This document shows positions 18,032 to 28,292 of a DNA stretch of 52,961 nt, in pieces. Position 1 is the stretch's first letter. Every line of letters begins with the position of its first letter. The notes beneath the pieces were generated by a model. The model saw only the letters and a program-made list of their open reading frames with translations, did no database searches and was not told the origin of the DNA. The position numbers were made by a program, and so were the translations under genes. Location of the stretch: contig NZ_CAJHBO010000019.1 of the NCBI RefSeq assembly GCF_904846645.1, positions 1 to 52,961 on the forward strand, given 5' to 3'. The DNA comes from Psychrobacter sp. Pi2-1. Its GTDB lineage: Bacteria; Pseudomonadota; Gammaproteobacteria; Pseudomonadales; Moraxellaceae.

Positions 18032-19300
18032 ATGAATCTTACTGAATTAAAGAAAAAATCAATCGCTGAGCTATTGGCTATCGCCAAAGAAATGGGTCTT
18101 GATAATATGGCGCGTAGCCGTAAACAGGACATTATCTTTGCTATTCTAAAAACCCATGCGCGTAACGGTGAAGCCATCTATGGTGACGGCGTACTTGAGG
18201 TTCTTCCTGATGGTTTTGGATTTTTGCGCTCATCAGAAGGCTCATATTTAGCCGGTCCTGATGATATTTATGTCAGCCCAAGCCAGATTCGCCGTTTCAG
18301 TCTAAAAACTGGTGACAGTATCGCTGGTACGATTCGTCCACCAAAAGATTCTGAGCGTTATTTTGCATTATTAAAAGTTGGCGAAATCAACTTTGATACG
18401 CCAGATCGCTCACGTCATAAGCTTATCTTTGAGAACCTGACGCCCCTATTCCCAACTGAGCATTTAAAACTTGAGCTTGGTAACGGAACCACTGAAGATT
18501 TGACTGGTCGTATCATCGACCTAATCGCTCCGATTGGTAAAGGTCAGCGTTCTATCATCGTCGCACCGCCAAAAGCGGGTAAAACGATGTTGCTACAAAC
18601 CATCGCGCAATCAATCACTCGTAATAACCCTGAATGTTATTTAATCGTACTATTGATTGATGAGCGTCCAGAAGAAGTCACTGAGATGGTACGTACAGTA
18701 CGCGGTGAAGTGGTCGCTTCTACCTTTGATGAGCCGCCACAGCGTCACGTACAAGTGGCTGAAATGGTCATCGAAAAGGCCAAGCGTTTGGTTGAACATA
18801 AGCAAGACGTGGTTATTTTGCTTGATTCAATCACTCGTCTAGCCCGTGCTTATAACACGGTTATCCCATCATCAGGCAAAGTATTGACGGGTGGTCTAGA
18901 TGCCAATGCTCTAGAACGTCCAAAACGCTTCTTTGGTGCTGCGCGTAACGTGGAAGAAGGTGGTAGTTTGACTATTATTGCCAGTGCATTGATTGATACT
19001 GGTAGTAAGATGGATAGCGTCATTTTTGAAGAGTTTAAGGGAACGGGTAACCAAGAGATCACGCTTGAGCGTGACTTGGCTGAGAAACGTGTATTCCCTG
19101 CGATTAATATCAAAAAATCTGGTACACGCCGCGAAGAGCGTCTATTGGACGAAGACAAGCTGCGTAAAGTATGGATTTTACGCAAACTGCTTCAACCGAT
19201 GGATGGCGTACAAGCCACTGAGTTCTTGTTGGACCGCCTAAAAGAAGCGAAAACCAATGATGAATTCTTTGAGCAAATGAAGCGTAAATCACAAAACTAA
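18032..19300 (+). CDS. rho: Transcription termination factor Rho
   Basis: This 422-residue hexameric RNA-dependent ATPase terminates transcription. The N-terminal Rho domain begins [11 protein letters not shown]. The RNA-binding cold-shock-like domain has DGFGFLRS near 62-69 and SPSQIRRF near 86. Walker A is [11 protein letters not shown] (about 180), the Walker B/catalytic region is [12 protein letters not shown] (about 207), and the Q-loop and R-loop segments FDEPPQRH and KGTGNQE are present. The C-terminus matches E. coli Rho (419 residues). There is no insertion in the N-terminal domain, unlike some high-GC species. A perfect hairpin follows. Confidence 0.98.
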   Translation: MNLTELKKKSIAELLAIAKEMGLDNMARSRKQDIIFAILKTHARNGEAIYGDGVLEVLPDGFGFLRSSEGSYLAGPDDIYVSPSQIRRFSLKTGDSIAGTIRPPKDSERYFALLKVGEINFDTPDRSRHKLIFENLTPLFPTEHLKLELGNGTTEDLTGRIIDLIAPIGKGQRSIIVAPPKAGKTMLLQTIAQSITRNNPECYLIVLLIDERPEEVTEMVRTVRGEVVASTFDEPPQRHVQVAEMVIEKAKRLVEHKQDVVILLDSITRLARAYNTVIPSSGKVLTGGLDANALERPKRFFGAARNVEEGGSLTIIASALIDTGSKMDSVIFEEFKGTGNQEITLERDLAEKRVFPAINIKKSGTRREERLLDEDKLRKVWILRKLLQPMDGVQATEFLLDRLKEAKTNDEFFEQMKRKSQN

Positions 19301-19344
19301 TTCTTAGTTAGTTTGCTAGACATATTCAGCTTCGATTTGATATT

Positions 19345-19370
19345 AAGACTACCTATAGGTAGTCTTTTTT
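19345..19370 (+). terminator. Rho-independent terminator of rho
   Basis: A perfect 9-bp stem aagactacc / ggtagtctt around tata is followed by a run of T. Confidence 0.88.
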
Positions 19371-19619
19371 ATGACAGCATCAAAATATTAATGGTTAAAC
19401 CCATTAGGACGTAATCTGCACTGTCGCTCACATGCGTTGCTGATGATACAGTACGGCAACATCGCTTACATCTCGTTTGCAAAGTTTAGCGCTTTTACTA
19501 CGACTATATTATTAGTAACCGACTATTATGACAGACAGTAGGAATATACTTGAAAATATCATGGACACAGTATTTTGAAGGTATTGTATTTTAAACTTGA
19601 TGACTTAATAGGTGATAAT

Positions 19620-19847
19620 ATGAAATTTGCTAAAACGATCGCAATGACTGCAATTACTAGCTCAGCCCTAATCATGACTGGTTGTAACTCTTATAGCGGT
19701 ATGAGCAATACAGCTAAAGGTGCTACCGCTGGCGCAGCAGCTGGTGCTCTTATTAGAAGCAAAGGCGACAGCAAAGATATCGCTCGTGGCGCATTGGCTG
19801 GTGCAGCGATTGGCGGTGCTGGTGGTTATGTTCTTGATAACAACTAA
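19620..19847 (+). CDS. Small glycine-zipper lipoprotein
   Basis: This 75-residue predicted lipoprotein has an N-terminal signal with lipobox-like IMTGC placing the acylated Cys at about residue 22. It then has a glycine-zipper 2TM pattern (GATAGAAAGALI and GALAGAAIGGAGG) as in OmpA-like or OsmB-type envelope proteins. The zipper probably packs into or across the outer membrane; the role is unknown. The start is set at the ATG at 19620 because AGGTGA lies 5 bases upstream and this gives a clean signal peptide; an upstream in-frame start at 19575 would disturb it. A strong terminator follows. Confidence 0.82.
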   Translation: MKFAKTIAMTAITSSALIMTGCNSYSGMSNTAKGATAGAAAGALIRSKGDSKDIARGALAGAAIGGAGGYVLDNN

Positions 19848-19905
19848 ATCTTTCTACACTGATATTATTTAATAATTGATTGAATACTATCAGACAAAAG
19901 ATAAT

Positions 19906-19937
19906 AAAAAAGCCTGCAATTCGTTGCAGGCTTTTTT
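19906..19937 (+). terminator. Rho-independent terminator with TTCG tetraloop
   Basis: A perfect 14-bp stem aaaaaagcctgcaa / ttgcaggctttttt is closed by a TTCG loop, after the glycine-zipper lipoprotein gene. Confidence 0.92.
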
Positions 19938-20042
19938 ATGTCTTAATTTTGATTATAAGTCCATGCACCAGACTTATAATAAAAAACATTAGTATTAAAA
20001 AACATCGTTAGTCAAATACACGATTATTAATATATATGGCCA

Positions 20043-20930
20043 TTAAAGTGCACCACTGAACGTATCACAAGATTGGACATTACCGCTTTCTAGACCACGG
20101 GTGAACCATTCGACACGTTGTTGACTGGTACCGTGAGTAAAGTTATCGGGCACTACTGCACCACCACTCGCTTTCGCTAGACGATCATCACCGATTTGAC
20201 TAGCCGCATTCACCGCTTCATCAAGATCACCAGCTTCTAAAAACTGTACACGCTCTTGATTGCGCTGTGCCCATACACCAGCGAAACAATCCGCTTGTAA
20301 CTCTTGCAATACTGATAGCTTATTGGACTGTGCTTGCGTCACTTGCTGACGAGCTTCATTAACCTGTTGGCTAATGCCCAGTAGCGTCTGTACATGATGA
20401 CCTACTTCATGTGCTATCACGTAGGCCTGTGCGAAATCGCCAGCCTTGCCTTGGTTCTCTTCACCACCCGAGCCTTGCTGATCGCCTGAAATACCAAGAT
20501 TCTGTCGCATCTCTACGAAGAATGACGTATCCAAATAAACAGTCTGATCCCCTGGACAATAAAATGGACCGGTTGCAGAGCTAGCACTACCACATGCCGA
20601 ACTAACCTGACCATTAAACAAAATCAATGACGGCTCTTGATAAGTGCTACCAGCTTCGTTAAAGATTTGATGCCAGACTTCTTCTGTATCTGCTAGTACA
20701 ACTTTCACAAACTGCGTGTCTCGGTCTGTGCTGGTTGCCAGCTCGGTAGATGATTCACTACTACCACCTGTGACCGCCTGACCTGTCTGTAATGCGGTCA
20801 TTGGGTTTACCCCAAATACCAACCATAAGATACCTGCGATGATAATACCCCCAATACCACCGCCGATCATCTTACCGCCACCTGTGCTAGAGCGCACATT
20901 TGAGCTACCTCGTCTACCTTGCCATTTCAT
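20043..20930 (-). CDS. ypfJ: YpfJ-type neutral zinc metallopeptidase
   Basis: This 295-residue membrane-anchored protein belongs to the YpfJ putative neutral zinc metallopeptidase family. The N-terminus MKWQGRRGSSN precedes one membrane segment (GGIGGIIIAGILWLVF, about 23-38). The catalytic HEVGHHVQ zinc motif is near residue 176, and the conserved LQADCFAGVWA follows as the third-ligand region. Family Cys are seen in the ACGSA and FYCPGDQ segments. The start is placed at the ATG at 20930 with GAGGA 8 bases upstream; the frame extends to a TTG at 20945. Physiological substrates are not known for the family. Confidence 0.88.
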   Translation of the reverse strand: MKWQGRRGSSNVRSSTGGGKMIGGGIGGIIIAGILWLVFGVNPMTALQTGQAVTGGSSESSTELATSTDRDTQFVKVVLADTEEVWHQIFNEAGSTYQEPSLILFNGQVSSACGSASSATGPFYCPGDQTVYLDTSFFVEMRQNLGISGDQQGSGGEENQGKAGDFAQAYVIAHEVGHHVQTLLGISQQVNEARQQVTQAQSNKLSVLQELQADCFAGVWAQRNQERVQFLEAGDLDEAVNAASQIGDDRLAKASGGAVVPDNFTHGTSQQRVEWFTRGLESGNVQSCDTFSGAL

Positions 20931-21474
20931 AATTCTATTCCTCAAATATAGATTGATTCACTATTTCTATTAACTACTATCTCTACTAGCCACTACTTCT
21001 ATTACTCATTACTTATGTTATATATTATTTGGCCAGTTAATTTACGCTATGACCTAGTCTACTATCCTAAAAGCAAGGAGAAACCTATAAAACTGCTAAC
21101 TTCACTAGTGTTTATGTAATATAGGATGATAATCGGACTATTTAACTTCATTTTTACTCATACAAACGGGATTAATATAGACAATTTGAGTTAAAAAACA
21201 AGAACCGAAAAAGCGCTCAATCCCTCTGATGTCATTGATTATACGTCGATTAATCTGACTTCTTGTATTAAAAAGTATATCGAATAGAGAAAGTAAAATA
21301 TTATTTTAAATTTTATTGTTACTTAATTGTACAGGCTATTTCTATTTACTTAGAAAACCTATAGAATGCGTGGAAGCTGAGTAGCTGTGACTAAGACTAG
21401 TTGAATTCTGAGAAACCTCGGATTTCGACCTTTGTTGCTGCTACTGCTCATTTCATTTTTCCGGAGAAAACCAT
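20931..21474. other. AT-rich divergent intergenic region, no gene seen
   Basis: This is 544 bases between the divergent ypfJ and acidic lipoprotein genes. It is very AT-rich, with no open frame of interest and no tRNA or strong hairpin. Its length suggests a long leader or a regulatory region for one of the two genes. Confidence 0.45.
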
Positions 21475-21831
21475 ATGAAACTTAAATTACTTGCTCTAGC
21501 TGGTATCATGACTGCAACTATGGGCCTTACTGCCTGTGATAGCAGCAAAGAAAATGCTGCTGAAGATTTATCTGACGCGCAAGAAGAAGTGCAAGACGCT
21601 TCTGAAGAGCTAAACGAAGCTGCTGCTGAAGGCGAAATGACTGCTGATGCTGACGCTGCTGTTGCTGGCGCTGAAGCTGACATCGCTGATGCACAAGCTG
21701 CAACTGCTACTGACGAAATGGACGCTGAAGTTCCTGTAGACGGCGACACCACTAGCATGGACGTAGCTAGCGAAACTGATACTGCTGCTGTTGAAGCTTC
21801 TGACGAAGTAGTAGTTGAAGAAGCTCAGTAA
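21475..21831 (+). CDS. Acidic alanine-rich lipoprotein of unknown function
   Basis: This 118-residue protein has a lipoprotein signal ending in the lipobox LTAC (Cys at about residue 21). The mature part is almost entirely Ala, Glu, Asp, Ser, Thr and Val, with no aromatic residue and no conserved fold I recognise. The first half (LSDAQEEVQDASEELNEAA) has heptad-like spacing and may form an acidic helix; the second half is probably disordered. CGGAGAAAA upstream of the ATG is a good ribosome site, and a very strong terminator follows, suggesting a well-expressed single gene. A surface or periplasmic cation-binding or spacer role is only a guess. Confidence 0.75.
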   Translation: MKLKLLALAGIMTATMGLTACDSSKENAAEDLSDAQEEVQDASEELNEAAAEGEMTADADAAVAGAEADIADAQAATATDEMDAEVPVDGDTTSMDVASETDTAAVEASDEVVVEEAQ

Positions 21832-21863
21832 TTTATTGTTCATACAATAGATAAACTGTAGTA

Positions 21864-21893
21864 AAAAAAAGAGAGCCTATGCTCTCTTTTTTT
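21864..21893 (+). terminator. Rho-independent terminator of the acidic lipoprotein gene
   Basis: A perfect 13-bp stem aaaaaaagagagc / gctctcttttttt has a 4-base loop. Confidence 0.92.
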
Positions 21894-22077
21894 ATGTCTA
21901 TGATTTATGATCTTAGTAGGACTCTACTTTATAGATAACCCTAATATACGATGCATGCTGCAATATCGAAATATATAGATGTACGCAAAAATAACTAAGT
22001 GCAAATACGCACTAGCATTCTTATAAACTCACGATAAAACAGACACACTATCGTTCAGCGCAGTGCCAAACTAAGTA

Positions 22078-22377
22078 TTAGCTATCAAACAAACGCTCGT
22101 CAACCTTCTGACGAAATTTCTGTCCTGTCTTGAAAGTAACCACACGGCGCGCGGATACTGCAACAGGCTCCCCTGTTTTCGGGTTACGGCCTGGACGGCT
22201 GTTTTTATCTTTAAGCTCAAAGTTGCCAAAGCCTGAAAGCTTGACCTCTTTGCCATCAATCAAACTTTCTGACAGCTCATCAAAAAAGTTCTCCACCAGA
22301 CAGCGGCCTTCTTGGCGTGTTAGGTTTAGGTGACTCATTAAATGCTCAATCATGTCAGATTTGGTTAAGGTGCTCAC
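22078..22377 (-). CDS. ihfA: Integration host factor subunit alpha
   Basis: This 99-residue DNA-bending protein partners with IHF-beta in recombination, replication and sigma-54 transcription. The N-terminal helices are followed by [12 protein letters not shown], and the beta-arm with intercalating Pro is in [10 protein letters not shown] (about 63-72). ARRVVTFK is conserved. Translation begins at a GTG at 22377, supported by AGGAG seven bases upstream. It lies downstream of pheT on the same strand (215-base gap), the order pheS-pheT-ihfA found in many gammaproteobacteria. A hairpin sits in the gap. Confidence 0.95.
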   Translation of the reverse strand: MSTLTKSDMIEHLMSHLNLTRQEGRCLVENFFDELSESLIDGKEVKLSGFGNFELKDKNSRPGRNPKTGEPVAVSARRVVTFKTGQKFRQKVDERLFDS

Positions 22378-22530
22378 AGTACGACTCCTATGCTATGTCG
22401 TGATGTCGAATATCATGGTTTAGCGGTATGAGGGTTAAGGCTAGCTATTATAAAGGTTTTTTGACCGTTTTTTAACAAAGTCTTCATTAAAATCCTTTAT
22501 TAATAACCACTTAACTTATTCTATGAATAG

Positions 22531-22572
22531 CAATGCTCCGTAGCCTCATGGTAAAAAGACTACAGAGCATTG
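22531..22572 (-). terminator. Hairpin between pheT and ihfA
   Basis: Arms caatgctctgtag and ctacggagcattg (minus strand) pair over 13 positions with one wobble around a 16-base loop that contains the only T-run. A T-tract does not follow the stem, so it may be a partial terminator, an RNA-processing signal or a 3'-end stabiliser. Confidence 0.45.
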
Positions 22573-22592
22573 GGTATAATACTTACTAAATG

Positions 22593-24992
22593 TTAGCTGT
22601 CGCGCAGCTGTACAGAATGCTGGTCAGTTAGCGCTTGTACCACTTTATCTGTGGCAGTCTTGACGGCTTCATCAGACAACGTTTGCGTACTATCTTGCCA
22701 TATCAGTGCAAACGCTAGTGAGCGCTGGCCTGCTGGTACTTTGTCACCTTGGTAAACATCAAATAACCAAAGATCAGTCAACAAATCACCTGCTGCAGTT
22801 CGCACCGTTGTCTCTAGCGTCTGCAAACTGATGTCACTGTCTACCAAGATAGCAATATCGCGGCGTACTTGCGGGAACTTGCTTGGTGTCGTGATAGCAT
22901 GCTGCTCACGTGCAATCGTCAATAGCGGTGCCAGTGACAATTGAGCGACCCAGGTAGTAGTCAGATCTAATTGCTTAGCAGTATTTGGATGCAACTGACC
23001 CAACCAACCAATATATACATCATCGATATATAACTCAGCGCTTTGTCCTGGATGCAGGAAGCTCAGCGTACTACGCTCGTAGCGGATACGTGCGCTATCG
23101 ATTTGTGCTGGTAATAGCTGCTCAATGTCATGCTTTAGGTCATAAAAATCTAAGGCGCGGTTTTGATAAGCTTGCTCGCTCCATATATCACCAACTGCGA
23201 CTAAAGCAATACTTGGCGTTTGTACTAAGTCACTAATACTTTGTCCAACAAAGCTAAGACCTGTCTCGAAGAAACGTACACGTGGCTGCTGACGATTTAA
23301 GTTATATTGAACGCAAGGCAGTAGGCTCGATAGCAAGGTACGACGCATAACGGCCAAATCACTAGAGATAGGGTTTGCCAGTGCCAATACCTCCCCTAGC
23401 GCTTCGTCGTCAAGCAATGCTTCTAGTTTTGCATCACTAAAACTAAAGCTGATCGCTTCCATATAGCCGTTGTCGACCAATGCGAGCTTCATCTCATGCG
23501 TCAAATCTGCAGTATCATCATAATCCATACTAACTTGCAAATGTGGCAGGACGCTTGGAATATTGTCATAGCCATAGATACGAGCAATTTCTTCGATTAA
23601 ATCCTCGCGGATACTCATATCAAAACGATAAGATGGCGGCTTGCAAATCAGTGAATCGCTTTGCTGCTCTACGTCAAAACCCAATTGGGTCAAGATACGT
23701 ACCATCTCAGATGGCTCAATATCAATCCCAATGACATCACGAACTTTCGCGATTGGCAATGTAATCGGTGCGCGTGCTGGCAAATGCTCAAGGTTTTCGA
23801 CCGTGACTATTTGACCTGCTTCCCCGCCAGTAATACTGGTGATTAAATCACAAGCTCGTGCCAACGCTAATGCTGGTAATTCAAAGTCGACACCACGCTC
23901 AAAACGCTGTGATGCGTCCGTATGTAGTCCGAAACGACGTGCGCGTGCAGCAATGGCTAGCTGATTAAAGAAAGCACTTTCCACAACGATATTGGTAGTA
24001 CTATCAGTGACACTGCTACGCTGACCACCCATAATACCAGCCAGTGCCAAGGCACCTTTGTCATCAGCAATCACAAGCTCATCACCCGTCAAGGTAACGG
24101 TTTGCTCATTCAGCAAAGTAATGGTTTCATCAGGCTGTGCCAAACGTACAACGATATCACCTTCGATCGTGTCTGCGTCAAACGCATGTAACGGTTGACC
24201 CAATTCCATCAATACATAGTTGGTCACATCGACCAGGAAGTTATGTGAACGTAGTCCTGATTGTACTAGCGCATCTTGCATCCATTTCGGCGTATCGATG
24301 CCACGGTCAATATCGCGAATCGACTGCAACAAATAACGAGGGCACGCTTCCTTTGCATCGACTGTCACAGCTGGTGTTGCGGCAGTGCCAGCGGTATTGG
24401 CCGAGATTTCTGGCGTTTGTACAGGTAAGTCGTTGATGACAGATATTTCACGAGCGATACCACGTACGCTAAAGCAATCACCACGGTTTGGGGTGATTGA
24501 GATATCCAATATTTGATTATCTAAACCTAGATATTCACGAATATCTGTACCAACTGGTGCATCTTCAGGCAGCTCAAGCAAGCCATCTATATCATCGACT
24601 AAATCAATTTCAGAAGCGCCGCATAGCATGCCATTTGAGGCCACACCGCGTAGCTTACTCTTTTTGATTTTAAACCCTTTCTTATCATCGCTTGGCAATA
24701 CCGCACCAACGGTAGCGACAGGCGCTTTCATGCCAACGGTCACGTTAGGAGCACCGCAGACAATTTGTAATGGCTCAGCGTCACCGATATTTACCTGAGT
24801 AACACGCAATTTATCTGCATCAGGATGCTGCTCAACGCTGATGACTTCACCGACAACCACACCGCTAAAAGCACGGGCAACCGCATAGCGATCATCAATC
24901 TCAAGACCTGCCATAGTCAACTGTTCGGCTAACTGTTCGCTAGTATTTGTAGGGTTTACCCACTGACGTAGCCACTGTTCGCTAATTTTCAT
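22593..24992 (-). CDS. pheT: Phenylalanine-tRNA ligase beta subunit
   Basis: This 799-residue subunit of the (alpha-beta)2 phenylalanyl-tRNA synthetase (E. coli 795) charges tRNA-Phe. The N-terminal tRNA-binding (EMAP/OB) domain covers about 40-150 with EQHPDADKLRV and IVCGAPNV. The B3/B4 editing domain follows (about 210-380), then the B5 and catalytic-like domains with EEIARIYGYDNIP near 480. The C-terminal FDX-ACB anticodon-binding domain (about 705-799) contains KFPQVRRDIAIL. It follows pheS on the same strand and forms the functional enzyme with it. Confidence 0.97.
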   Translation of the reverse strand: MKISEQWLRQWVNPTNTSEQLAEQLTMAGLEIDDRYAVARAFSGVVVGEVISVEQHPDADKLRVTQVNIGDAEPLQIVCGAPNVTVGMKAPVATVGAVLPSDDKKGFKIKKSKLRGVASNGMLCGASEIDLVDDIDGLLELPEDAPVGTDIREYLGLDNQILDISITPNRGDCFSVRGIAREISVINDLPVQTPEISANTAGTAATPAVTVDAKEACPRYLLQSIRDIDRGIDTPKWMQDALVQSGLRSHNFLVDVTNYVLMELGQPLHAFDADTIEGDIVVRLAQPDETITLLNEQTVTLTGDELVIADDKGALALAGIMGGQRSSVTDSTTNIVVESAFFNQLAIAARARRFGLHTDASQRFERGVDFELPALALARACDLITSITGGEAGQIVTVENLEHLPARAPITLPIAKVRDVIGIDIEPSEMVRILTQLGFDVEQQSDSLICKPPSYRFDMSIREDLIEEIARIYGYDNIPSVLPHLQVSMDYDDTADLTHEMKLALVDNGYMEAISFSFSDAKLEALLDDEALGEVLALANPISSDLAVMRRTLLSSLLPCVQYNLNRQQPRVRFFETGLSFVGQSISDLVQTPSIALVAVGDIWSEQAYQNRALDFYDLKHDIEQLLPAQIDSARIRYERSTLSFLHPGQSAELYIDDVYIGWLGQLHPNTAKQLDLTTTWVAQLSLAPLLTIAREQHAITTPSKFPQVRRDIAILVDSDISLQTLETTVRTAAGDLLTDLWLFDVYQGDKVPAGQRSLAFALIWQDSTQTLSDEAVKTATDKVVQALTDQHSVQLRDS

Positions 24993-25180
24993 AAATATCT
25001 CGGATCAGAATTTTATAATAAAGATGTTGGAGTAAAGCTTGGCGAATTCGCTTGCTATAGTCAATCCTATATAAATTAGATACAGCGTCAGGCTCGCTCA
25101 GTCTACAATTGGTAGCACTTTCACACGCCTTCCTTAGATCTAAATTATCTTGAACTGACTATATAGGTATAAAGAAAACT

Positions 25181-26311
<1,131 letters not shown>

Positions 26312-26438
26312 TTATGTTTATATAAAAGATTAATATAAAGGCTGGTTAGAAGAATGGCTTGAATATTTAGACGATAATAAGCGTATTTTTACTCAATAAA
26401 GTACAATATAAAGCATGCTTAGAATAATTTAATATAAA

Positions 26439-26465
26439 AAAAGCCACCGACCAGCGGTAGCTTTT
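26439..26465 (-). terminator. Terminator between rplT and pheS
   Basis: On the minus strand aaaagctacc pairs with ggtggctttt (one wobble) and is followed by a T-run, about 100 bases after the rplT stop. It resembles the attenuator position ahead of pheST in E. coli, though no Phe-rich leader peptide was found. Confidence 0.75.
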
Positions 26466-26563
26466 ATTAATATCATACTATTAATCAATATTAGTCCTAT
26501 CCATTTAGACAATTGCTTATAAATAATTATTTAAAAGCATCATACCTAAAGGACGGTTAATAT

Positions 26564-26920
26564 TTAGGCCAATTCCGCTTTTGCTTTTTCGACCAATGCT
26601 GTGAAAGTCGCTGCATCATGCATAGCGATGTCTGCTAGAACGCGACGATCGATTGCGATGTTTGCTTTTTTCATGCCATTGATGAAGCGGCTATAGCTTA
26701 AGCCGTTTAAGCGTGCACCAGCATTGATACGTGCGATCCAAAGACGACGGAAAGTACGTTTCTTGTTGCGACGGTCACGATAAGCATATTGACCAGCTTT
26801 GGTCACTGCCTGTACCGCTACGCGGTAAACACGTGAACGGGCACCGTAGTAGCCTTTTGCGCGCTTTAAGATTTTTTTGTGACGGCGATTTGCCTGTACA
26901 CCACGTTTTACACGGGCCAT
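26564..26920 (-). CDS. rplT: 50S ribosomal protein L20
   Basis: This 118-residue basic protein binds 23S rRNA early in 50S assembly. The family start [32 protein letters not shown], and [13 protein letters not shown] with GLSYSRFI are all present, and the length equals that of E. coli L20. GGAG precedes the ATG. It is co-directional with rpmI (119-base gap). In E. coli L20 represses this operon by binding its mRNA; that control may exist here but no binding fold was modelled. Confidence 0.98.
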   Translation of the reverse strand: MARVKRGVQANRRHKKILKRAKGYYGARSRVYRVAVQAVTKAGQYAYRDRRNKKRTFRRLWIARINAGARLNGLSYSRFINGMKKANIAIDRRVLADIAMHDAATFTALVEKAKAELA

Positions 26921-27039
26921 AATTTACTCCAAGATTTTTTAATCACTGTTAAGCGAGTGATGATGCCGTTAAATAACAAACATCATTGTCAGATTGCAAA
27001 GTCAAATATTTTCAATCAAAGATAGATGACGGTAGGCTA

Positions 27040-27237
27040 TTAAATGTATGGGCACATACGACGAACTGCTGCTTCGTCAGACTTGTGCACCAACTTAAGA
27101 CCACGCAATTGGCGAATACGCTTAGCTGATTTCTTGGTCAAAATATGGCTTTTGAATGCTTGCTTACGCTTGAAGCCATTCGCTGTTTTTTTGAAGCGTT
27201 TAGCTGCGCCGCTTCTGGTTTTCATCTTAACTTTCAT
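27040..27237 (-). CDS. rpmI: 50S ribosomal protein L35
   Basis: This 65-residue, very basic ribosomal protein opens [16 protein letters not shown] and contains [17 protein letters not shown], diagnostic of L35. GAGG lies upstream of the ATG. It is the first gene of the visible operon. infC, which usually precedes rpmI, is absent, and the upstream DNA instead contains a promoter and a divergent thioesterase gene. Confidence 0.97.
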   Translation of the reverse strand: MKVKMKTRSGAAKRFKKTANGFKRKQAFKSHILTKKSAKRIRQLRGLKLVHKSDEAAVRRMCPYI

Positions 27238-27347
27238 GATGATTTGCCTCTTTTTCTGTTTTAGAACCTGGTCGTCAAATAGTCATACTGAATAATCGTT
27301 ATATAGATAACCACTAAACCTCTATTTGCCTCGAGGTGGGAGGCGCT

Positions 27348-27377
27348 ATTTTAGCAGATAGTGCCTTGTTTTGCCAA
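27348..27377 (-). promoter_or_regulatory. Promoter of the rpmI-rplT operon
   Basis: On the minus strand TTGGCA (27377-27372), an 18-base spacer and TAAAAT (27353-27348), with TGC just before the -10, make a convincing sigma-70 promoter. The transcript would have a leader of roughly 100 bases containing a small gcctc/gaggc hairpin. Confidence 0.6.
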
Positions 27378-27678
27378 GTAAAGTTTTGGCGAGGTTTTAG
27401 TAGACAATATAGACAAGTAATCAGCATCAAATAAGCGATAGCAGCTCTCTTAAAAGCCTTAATAAAACGGCTGATTTTTATCCAAATAGATTGAATGTCA
27501 GCCTAAGCTGTGCTTAAGTAGAGACTGAGCTATATCTTCATATAAACACTATTAAAACCACCTTATTCACTATGAATATTTACGCTGTAATGTATAGCTA
27601 TAGCTATAACGATAACAATGCTGCCAACCTACAGCACGATAAATAGAACAATCTTTGGCCATCACTCTAGGAGATAGT

Positions 27679-28122
27679 GTGTCAAAACAAGAGTTAGTAT
27701 TTGACAACGACTTGTTTGTTTTTGAGACAGTGATGCGTGTGCGTCATACGGAAGCCGACGCAGGACAGCACATGACGGTCGAATCTCTGACAGCGTTATT
27801 GTCCGAAGCACGGCTAAGATTTTTATATGCTAAAGGTGTCAAAGAAATCAATGCAGACCATCAAGGCTTAATTATTGATAAATTGCAGCTAGATATTGTG
27901 AGCCGTATCCGCGTACGAGAAGAGTTGTTATTTGAAGTGGGTGTTGAGCCAATATATGATAATGGCGGTAATATAATCCTAAAAGTAACGCGGATGCACA
28001 CGGGCGAGATAGTAGCAAAAGCGCGCCAGCATTTTAGAGGTTACGACTTTAACCTCAATAAAGTGACTAAGCTTGATAATACGATCAAAGAAGCGCTGTA
28101 TCCACATTTGTTTAGACTGTAG
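27679..28122 (+). CDS. 4-hydroxybenzoyl-CoA-type (hotdog) thioesterase family protein
   Basis: This single-hotdog protein of about 147 residues is similar to 4HBT/YbgC-like acyl-CoA thioesterases. It has the strand FETVMRVRHTEADAGQHM, where the usual catalytic Asp region reads RHTEADAGQHM, then a helix SLTALLSEARLRFLYAKG and strands ending KVTRMHTGEIVAKAR. The start is taken as the GTG at 27679, because AGGAG lies 5 bases before it; the frame is open to a TTG at 27655. The substrate is unknown, and the active-site Asp of the family is not evident in its normal place. Confidence 0.7.
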   Translation: MSKQELVFDNDLFVFETVMRVRHTEADAGQHMTVESLTALLSEARLRFLYAKGVKEINADHQGLIIDKLQLDIVSRIRVREELLFEVGVEPIYDNGGNIILKVTRMHTGEIVAKARQHFRGYDFNLNKVTKLDNTIKEALYPHLFRL

Positions 28123-28292
28123 AATCGCTTATTATAAATAGTATGCTGTCATTTAGCATACTTGCACTCTATAGCGCATTTAGTTGACATCATATTGCAG
28201 AGCATTTCAGATAATCTCCCCGCTTTAATCATAAGTAGTATAATTGCTTATCACTCTTTTTCACTTTCTACCTATAAGACGACAAATACATT

